Shown: in pieces, positions 57,968 through 64,000 of the stretch
Layout of the letters: each line of letters starts with the position of its first letter
Position numbering within the stretch: position 1 is the stretch's first letter
Assembly: GCA_014058105.1 (NCBI GenBank)
Contig: JACGCM010001129.1
Coordinates: 2,243,001 to 2,307,000 of the forward strand
Length of the DNA stretch: 64,000 nt
Direction of reading: 5' to 3'
Source: Kingdonia uniflora
Lineage: Eukaryota > Streptophyta > Magnoliopsida > Ranunculales > Circaeasteraceae
The notes under the pieces: generated by a model
Told to the model about the DNA's origin: nothing
The model's database searches: none
The model's input: the letters and a program-made list of their open reading frames with translations, nothing else
Made by a program: the position numbers and the translations under genes

Positions 57968-58345
57968 TTAGTGGTAAGTTGAAAGTATGACTCTCATGGC
58001 ATAGAGCCAGTCACGCCCAAGGATGCCTAGATATTCGGACTTCTTGTCAATGACATGAAAGCTGGTTTGGAGGATAGCTGGTCCTGTAGTGACAGGGAGG
58101 CTAATACGGCCGACAGTGACTTCGGTGGTGCCATTGAAGCCCTTAAAATCGATATTAGCCAGGGTGATGAGGTCATTTTTTTGTATGGCTCGAACAGTCT
58201 GAAGGAACAATACGTCAACAACACTGCCCGTGTCAATGGGCATGGTATGGAGAACGAGGTGTTTGACCTTTATCATAATGACCAAAGGATCAGAGTGGGG
58301 GAAGCGAACATGAGAAGTATTGTAATCAATAAATGATATACCCTC
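57968..58345 (-). pseudogene. Aspartic protease of element E
   Basis: PIDTGSVVDVLFLQTVRAI with the DTGS active site, DFKGFNGTTEVTVGRISLPV, KKSEYLGILGRDWLYAMRVI and STYH, after which RT should follow but does not. The frame is uninterrupted in 57968-58285. Confidence 0.82.
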
Positions 58346-60094
58346 GGTTCAAGGGTATTGGCTCGATTCAGGTAGAAGGATGGGTAGCTTCTCCTGGAAG
58401 GTAAACTTGTAGCATTCTTCGACACGCTTGCACATGCTTTTAGTACGGCCGATGTCGATATTGTTGACTTCAATGAGATGAAGTTGGAAAATGTTTACCT
58501 CGACCAGGTCGGCAGCTGGGGCGGGTTGGGATATGAGATACGACCCATCGAGGTAGCTGGGAAGATCGAAGATATATCGATGTAGACGACCAACTTTAAA
58601 GATCATCTCCAAAGAATGTTGAAGTGCATGGCAGTTACACTTGCGATTTTGGCAGTAAGGCTCGTCTTTCCAGACCTCGATGGGGTAGGGGGTACGCCAG
58701 ATTGGGTCAGCCTGAATTTGTAGGAGAATTGTGATGATGGGAGCAGACCAGCTTGGGTTATTTTTTGCGGGCCTCAGTAGGGGTGTTATCAGAGAATGGA
58801 CATTTGTAGTTATCAGTCTCCTGTGAGACGGGAGTGACCATGGGCGTAGGAGGTTGTCGAGGTTCGTTATGGTTGGAGGTCGAAGCTTGCCCTTGGCGGC
58901 TGGATTCGCGAAGGCGTTCGAGGTCGATATATCCGTTAACCTTAGATAACATCTCCTCAAGGGTTCGTGGTTTTTGAAGCACAATGTACTCCTTGACATG
59001 ACTGTGATCTGGTAGAGCATTGGAATACGCGAGGATAATATTCACGCAGTCGAGGTTTTCGACTTTGTGTGACTCATCGAGAAACCACTTGATAAAAGCT
59101 TCAAGTATTTAGTTATGGGATTTACGGAAATTGAAGAGGGCATCGACCCAAACCTCGCGGTCTTTGTTAAAGGCAAACTGGGCGATAAAAAGGCTTGACA
59201 ATTATTCAAAGCTTTGGATCGAACCATTAGGGAGGCTGTGATACCATTTGAGAGGGCTATCAGTTAGACTGGTGGGGAACATATGACACAAAATATGGTC
59301 GGCTGTAAAATACAGACTCAAGGCATTTTGGAATTCAAGGACATGAGACTAAGGGTCGGTATTGTGGTATTTTCTGATTTAAGATGTATGGAAATTAGGG
59401 GGCACTTCGATCGTGAGAAGCTTGGGGCAGATAGGGTTGTTTAACCAACTTCAAGAGGTCGGTGTTGGGCTCGCACTGAGATGCATAGCGGCACAGATTT
59501 TTTGATCGAGTTCCTACTGAGTGAGGTAAACAGGGCGAGGGGGAGAACACTGAGGTCGAGAGGGAAAAGGTCAAAGGTTCAGAGTGTATTCAGCATTGCG
59601 CTCCTCAAGACGTTCTCGAGCAGGGCAGCGTTTAGGGTATCGGGTAGTTCGAAGAGTAGAGTCGGAAGAATTTTCTGTGGGGTGTACACCAAGGTGGATT
59701 GAACCGGTGGGTAAAATGATGGGAGTACCCTCGGTTCCAAGGTGGACCGGGTAACTTCGACTTGGGGGTGGGGCCCAAGGCGAGCGCGGGCTGAAACGTG
59801 AGAAGGGGCAGGGGCCTAGGATCACGGAGGAGCGTTTTAGGTGTGAACCTGCTGAAGCTCTCGAACGGTGTGGCGTAGTTTGTCGAGAGCACAATGTTGG
59901 CATTTGTTGTCATCCAAACGACGCTCCTGTTCGGCCTCAAGTTCACTGCGTCTATCTTCACGTTCGTGACGCAGTTGGTTGGAATGGTGCTCTTCAGCTT
60001 GGGCCAACTATTGGCTGATCAGAGCGAGTTGGGCGGCTATGCCGCCGATAGAATTTCTAACGACGGCAGAGGTGGAATGAAGGGTAGGGGCCAT
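58346..60094 (-). pseudogene. Gag of element E
   Basis: Starts at the minus-strand ATG at 60092-60094, 69 bases from the primer-binding site (MAPTLHSTSAVVRNSIGGI). A coiled coil (RREDRRSELEAEQERRLDD type) and a RetroGag core follow (NKDREVWVDALFNFRKS; YSNALPDHSHVKEYIVLQKP in frame 58758-59045). The zinc-knuckle block (YCQNRKCNCHALQHSLEMI, GRLHRYIFDLPSYLDGSY) is in frame 58349-58640. At least three frameshifts or stops. Confidence 0.72.
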
Positions 60095-60162
60095 TGAGGC
60101 TAGCTGTGAGTGGTAAAAAGAGGAAGAAAGAAAAGGCAAAGGGTGTTGGGTAGGGTGGGTAT

Positions 60163-60180
60163 AGCATAGGCGACGCCAAA
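60163..60180 (-). other. Primer-binding site of element E
   Basis: Minus strand TTTGGCGTCGCCTATGCT directly after the LTR end. Confidence 0.65.
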
Positions 60181-60480
60181 TGTAGGGGTGAAGTTTCCTA
60201 TGAAGAGAAACCGGCTCTTACACGATAGGGTTAATCTTCGACTAGGGGTCTGCAAGCATATAATTACAATAATAAGATATACTACTGAGATAATACAATT
60301 GCGTGAAGGCCTAGAATGGGTTACTCTACGACCTTTAGTATGGATTTTAAGGAGAAATGATATATATAGAAAGAGAGAGCTAGTCGAAGGATCGAGGAGT
60401 AGACTGTTATAGGGTATTCAAAAGTAATCTTGTAAGGCTTTGCGGAAGAGATTTTCAAACCCCTTCATAGTGCCTCTTCC

Positions 60481-60494
60481 CTCCTATTTATAAG
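60481..60494 (-). promoter_or_regulatory. TATA box in the LTR of element E
   Basis: Minus-strand CTTATAAATAGGAG, drives leftwards to gag. Confidence 0.65.
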
Positions 60495-60573
60495 ATATAG
60501 AAAGGGCTGAGTCACCATGGGAGGTCAAGTTGCATGTATATCCTCTAGGGGTAACTGACTTGTACCCGAAGTC

Positions 60574-60658
60574 GGTTCTGATACTGTAGCTATAAGGTCT
60601 GACACTGTTGCTATTGGTTTTGATACTGTAGTTGTTGGTTCTGGCACTATAGTTGTCG
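60574..60658. repeat. Four ~21-bp tandem repeats in the LTR of element E
   Basis: Successive units begin GGTTCTGATAC, GGTCTGACAC, GGTTTTGATAC and GGTTCTGGCAC. They lie upstream (on the minus strand) of the TATA box, the usual place for LTR enhancer repeats. Confidence 0.75.
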
Positions 60659-60920
60659 AACGGCTTGTTTCTCTATTCTGTTTGGCAAGCTAGCTGTCTG
60701 ACGTATCTGACTTCGACCATGTACGTCCATGGACGAAGTATTTTTGGTGCTGATACTGAGTTCTAGAGTTAGCTTTGATGACTCCTTTAAGTATTCAATT
60801 AGTCTCGGAGGGCTTCGTGGACTTAGTTATTGTCTTGTTAGGCTTCGAGTCTCTAGGTAGGCTTCGATGTAGCCTTCGAGTATTCGATTGATGCTAGAAG
60901 GCTGCGAGTAGCCTAATACA

Positions 60921-62802
60921 ATTATGTGCATGACAAACTTCTTCATATTGAGCATTATGACTAATACACCATGATATGGAAATTTTACATGACTAATGTC
61001 TCAATCTTTGAATGAGATCCCAAGCCGACGATTGCTTAACTCATGCAGAAGTTTGGCTTCTTTATCTTGAGGTATGAGATCGCAGCATTCTGACAGTTTC
61101 CTGTGCTTGAATTGGCACGAGTTGTTGATTTGATGAATTTCAATCATGTTGTTATGGTACATATGGTAGAGATTTTTCTCCTCAGCTTGATCTTCGACCT
61201 GGACGACTTTGATCTGCTTCTTATAGCTGCCATCCTTGTATGATTCTAGGTTGATATTGTATTCGAACATCCATCCCTCCTTGAAAATGAATTCTAGCAT
61301 CCTCTATAAAGCATATAAGTTATCAGTAGAATGATGGCTTACCTTGTGATACATGCAGTACGGGTGGCTCTCGATTGGTACCAATGGTTGAGAGGGACGG
61401 TATAACTTACCTTAGAGAGGATTGGAAAAATTGTATAGATTCAAACATTCATCTTCGAGAGGACCGATTTAGGTAATGTTCTGCCTTTCCAAGGATTGCC
61501 GGTGTTACCCTTGAAACGCTTTTAATCACCCTGATCCTCCTTCAGTTTATTGTTTTGATCTATAGATGGACCTTTCGTGGTTAGGACGGATTTAGTAGAT
61601 TTATGCCTTTCGAGCATCATCCTTTCCCGGTTGACATAACTATTGACCTTGGTGATCATATCCTCTAAGGTCACATTTTTTTTAAGTAAAAGGTGCTCTT
61701 TGGCCTTACAATCGACCTGGAGCGCATTGGTGAAAGCAGTAACAACTATTTTCTGACCTAGGTTGTCTATTTTACGTGCGAGCTCCAAAAACTTCTTTGC
61801 AAAAGCCTTGTGCTTCTCTCCGTATGACTTCTTAATACTAATAAGAGAATATAAATTCTCCTCTTTGGCTCTATTATGAGCATACGTCTTGATGAATTGT
61901 TTCTACAGCTGATCGAATGTGAGTATGAAATCTTTAGGTAAAGAGTAGAACCACCCGAGCAGTTCTTCCTATAGACTTATTACGAATAAACGATAGAGGA
62001 TGTGGTTAAGATTGGAATACAACCCTAATGAATCATAGTATTATTGAATGTGCTCCTTTGGATCGGTGCCCTTATATTTATGAATTTTCAGAGTTTGGAA
62101 ACCTTTCGGTATTTCTATATCAAATAATTCTTTGGCAATTGGACTTATTTGTAACTTGGTAAGGTCGTTTGTAGTGCCCAGAACTTGCGCATCAATCAAC
62201 TGCATGATGCGCTGATCCATATGCTCTTGTGTGACATAATGACGTGTTGGTTGAGTAGCTTGACGAGGAGGTTGTGGATTATGACTACCGGTACCCTCAC
62301 TCAAATGATCACGTGCTAGAATTTGAGGTTGAGGTCGTTATTCTTCATCCTGACGTTTGGAGAATCGGTGACCTCTGCTAATTTTAAACTGAACTTCACC
62401 ACCCAAATAAATGGAAGGTTGATGTTCGTGCTAAATATTTCGGGAAATAGCTTTGTTGGTGGCTTCTCGAGGTCCCAATCTGTTCTGAACTAAAACCCGG
62501 GAGGTCTCTGGCACTTTGTCGCGATCTCTGGTTTAAAGAGCCTACTGAGTATTCAACATAACTTGTAATATAGTCTGTATGGTTATCATCTGGTCTTCAT
62601 GTTATTTGAATGCTATCAAACGAGCTTGTCGCTCAGCTTCGAGTTCCTTCTCATGGAGCTCTTGATCAAGAGTTAACTGACGTTCGAGCTCATTACGTTT
62701 CTCTGTTTTAGCATGGAGATTCGCCTTTAGTTCTGTAAGTTGCTCTGGCTCAACTAAAAGATCGAGCAAGACTACAGTTGTTGGTCGTCTGGAAGTAACC
62801 AT
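60921..62802 (-). pseudogene. Gag of element D, with the edge of its protease
   Basis: Starts at the minus-strand ATG at 62800-62802 (MVTSRRPTTVVLLDLLVEPE). A coiled coil (TEKRNELERQLTLDQELHEK) is followed by the gag core (frame 62041-62304: IAKELFDIEIPKGFQTLKI and KYKGTDPKEHIQ). Later come a basic Glu-rich part (frame 61522-61788) and the C-terminal block (frame 61001-61300: LEFIFKEGWMFEYNINLES). It ends at the protease start where E is joined. Best gag core of the A/B/D family. Confidence 0.75.
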
Positions 62803-62861
62803 AATTGAAATTGATAATAGAGTGAAAGTATGCCTTAGGATATCGTGAAAATATTTTCTTT

Positions 62862-62879
62862 CCCATAGACGGCGCCAAA
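62862..62879 (-). other. Primer-binding site of element D
   Basis: Minus strand TTTGGCGCCGTCTATGGG directly after the LTR end. Confidence 0.75.
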
Positions 62880-63480
62880 TGTAATGACCTAATTCTGAAA
62901 GCTCGAGATGGCTTGGAATTAGCTCTTACACCAATGTTTCTGTGACAAAAACTAATGCGAAGTAAGAAATGATATAGGTGATTTAGAGTGGAGAACCTTT
63001 GAATAGGTAAAAAACCACGACCTCGAGTTAAAGATTTTAGTAATAGTTACTTTTATTGCTTGAAGCTGATATCTTATTACAAGGGATCTCTCGAACTATA
63101 AATACTTGATGTTGTAAATAAGAATTTTTGTGTTTGAGAATCTAGAAAATATGGTTTTCTTGGTGATTTCTCATATATTTATCTTTGGTCCTTGTCTCTT
63201 CTGGAACGTTTTCCTTATATAGGCCTTGCCCACAATTCATCATTGTGCTGAAGTACACTATCTGAATAATGTGGTAAGTGGTGGTTGACTGAATAACTGT
63301 TGAGTTTGAGAGAGACATGTGTCTTTGACTTGTTTATACATTTTTCGTTATGCTCGACCCACGTTCTTCATCAGTTCGTGGTATAGGTGTCAATGCTGGT
63401 TGTTTATGTCACGTGTAAAATGCGTATGTCTAATATGGAGGTAGTTTGAATTGGGTTAGATCGAGGGATAGGTCCATACA
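62880..63480 (-). repeat. 5' LTR of element D (right copy)
   Basis: 601 bp, from TGTAATGACC to GGTCCATACA. A minus-strand TATA box shows as CCTTATATAGG at 63212-63222. Confidence 0.9.
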
Positions 63481-63485
63481 AGTAA

Positions 63486-63857
63486 AACCTGAGAAAAACC
63501 ATAACCTCAGGGTGGATTTGTGCAAGAAATCTAATAGATGCTAGTTTATTACAATTGGTAAATAGTTAGAATGTGAAATTGTCTAAGAATGATAGAGTTA
63601 CAGATCGTATTAATATATTCTTTGCCTTTATTTATAGTAGATACAGGCAGTTACAAAAATAAACAGTTTCCTATTTTGGTGGGCAGAGGGCAAACTTCGC
63701 GGATCTTCCTGTAGCGGCTCAATTTGACCAAGCGTAACAGTTACTGTAGTGGGTCGAGCTCTATAGTTGTAGACGTGACATCTTCTTGAATGACATAATA
63801 TCTTTGACTAAGTTCTGCTAGCTTCTCCTTGTCAAATCTGAGAAATATGGTACTACA
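63486..63857 (-). repeat. 5' LTR of element C, second part
   Basis: Continues 38605 after D is removed. The joined sequence GTAGAAACTC-TGTAA-AACCTGAGAAAAACC has the same order as the other Tat LTRs (GAAAACCTCTGAATAGG-TAAAAAACC). The end at TACTACA (63857) is a guess from the TGTAGxACC start of the A/B/D LTRs; total length would be about 474 bp. Confidence 0.6.
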
Positions 63858-64000
63858 CCCATATGAAAACTAACCATTACAATCATCTATATCTTGATTA
63901 TTCATTTGAGACTTCTCAATTATGTTTATCTGGTGAAGCTAGTATTTCATCTACTTCTAAACGTTTTAGAGTTTTTGAGCAATATTTGATGTTATGGCAG
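63858..64000 (+). other. Possible flanking host sequence with an open frame at the window edge
   Basis: From ATG at 63863 the plus strand stays open to the edge (46 codons, MKTNHYNHLYLDYSFETSQL and on, ending MLWQ). It does not resemble any element above. I cannot assign it; it may be host sequence or another transposon, if the end of C is correctly placed. Confidence 0.25.

Larger units (their letters stand above)
48644..60920 (-). mobile_element. Element E: Tat-type Ty3/gypsy retrotransposon in D, lacking its 3' end, hosting F
   Basis: Right end: 5' LTR 60181-60920, primer-binding site 60163-60180. Gag, protease, RNase H, second RNase H and integrase run leftwards. The left end lacks an LTR: integrase is followed within about 50-100 bases by D sequence. 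The RT is also missing (see the 57965 junction). It is a different family from A, B and D, with a 740-bp LTR. Confidence 0.8.
60181..60920 (-). repeat. 5' LTR of element E (only copy)
   Basis: 740 bp, from TGTAGGGG to CCTAATACA. A minus-strand TATA box (CTTATAAATAGGAG) lies at 60481-60494. Four imperfect 21-bp repeats (GGTTCTGATACTGTAG type) are at 60574-60658. The matching left LTR is absent. Confidence 0.8.
38606..63480 (-). mobile_element. Element D: Tat-type Ty3/gypsy retrotransposon nested in the LTR of C, hosting E
   Basis: LTRs 38606-39222 and 62880-63480; flanks TGTAA (38601-38605) and AGTAA (63481-63485) form a 4/5 target duplication. Left of E it has the full antisense cluster, the tandem array, integrase and second RNase H. 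Right of E only the protease edge and gag remain. Against A, about 1.9 kb of pol (protease, RT, RNase H) is missing at the E junction. It is of the same family as A and B. Confidence 0.9.
1..63857 (-). mobile_element. Element C: outermost Tat-type Ty3/gypsy retrotransposon, interrupted by A and D
   Basis: C is the base layer of the nest. Its segments are 1-1425, 29865-38605 and 63486 to about 63857; everything between is element A with B inside, or element D with E and F inside. Read on the minus strand it has an LTR (right), a primer-binding site at 38486-38503, gag, protease, RT, RNase H, second RNase H and integrase down to about 32820. A plus-strand antisense gene lies at 29941-32252 and an antisense promoter at 593. 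Its 3' LTR lies beyond the left edge. It is clearly diverged from A, B and D, and has no tandem array between the antisense gene and pol. The right limit at 63857 is inferred from a ...TACTACA end and is less certain than the other boundaries. Confidence 0.75.

Noticed and set aside
60188..60412. Small plus-strand frame in the LTR of E
   Set aside because: Lies entirely within the LTR and has no counterpart elsewhere.
1..64000. tRNA, rRNA or organelle-derived segments
   Set aside because: No cloverleaf, rRNA-like or plastid/mitochondrial gene sequence was recognised; tRNA-like words are only primer-binding sites.

Overview
This window comes from a large-genome flowering plant; the species cannot be told from the sequence. 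I recognise no host gene. Apart from perhaps the last ~140 bases, everything is LTR retrotransposon, stacked by insertion of one element into another. Six elements can be separated from LTR ends, primer-binding sites, polypurine tracts and target-site duplications. C is the oldest layer: it runs off the left edge and is split at 1-1425, 29865-38605 and 63486-~63857. A (1426-29859) sits in C. B (14004-28016) sits in the gag of A with a perfect GTGAT duplication. D (38606-63480) sits in the right LTR of C. E (~48644-60920) sits in D. F (50868-57840) sits in the RNase H of E.

A, B, C, D and E are minus-strand Ty3/gypsy elements of the Tat type. They show a gag with an N-terminal coiled coil and zinc knuckle, a DTG protease, RT, RNase H followed by a second (archaeal-type) RNase H, and integrase. 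A, B and D form one family of about 14 kb with ~600 bp LTRs. F is a plus-strand, Athila-like, non-autonomous element with 1.1 kb LTRs, no pol, and one long decayed ORF of unknown function.

The most interesting part is the 6-7 kb between the 3' LTR and the end of pol in A, B and D, where a gene cluster runs antisense to gag-pol. In order on the plus strand: a hairpin beside the polypurine tract, TATA box 1 and small ORF1 (152-170 codons, glycine/arginine-rich tail), TATA box 2 and small ORF2 (~100-118 codons), and TATA box 3 preceded by a TGACGTCA-type motif. Then comes a six-exon gene of ~1,200 codons (the antisense ORF, aORF), with an N-terminal region like the plant 'putative gypsy-type transposon' domain and a long coiled coil. 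An array of ~161-bp tandem repeats, itself made of three ~53-bp units in D, separates the aORF end from the convergent pol end. Tat-lineage antisense ORFs and 3' tandem repeats are known (Retand-like elements). Three separate promoters, two extra small conserved ORFs and five shared introns are what I would look at first.

All copies are decayed by stops, frameshifts, deletions and broken splice sites. The statements about ancestral genes rest on comparing the three copies, not on any intact copy. F appears youngest because its two LTRs are the most alike by eye.
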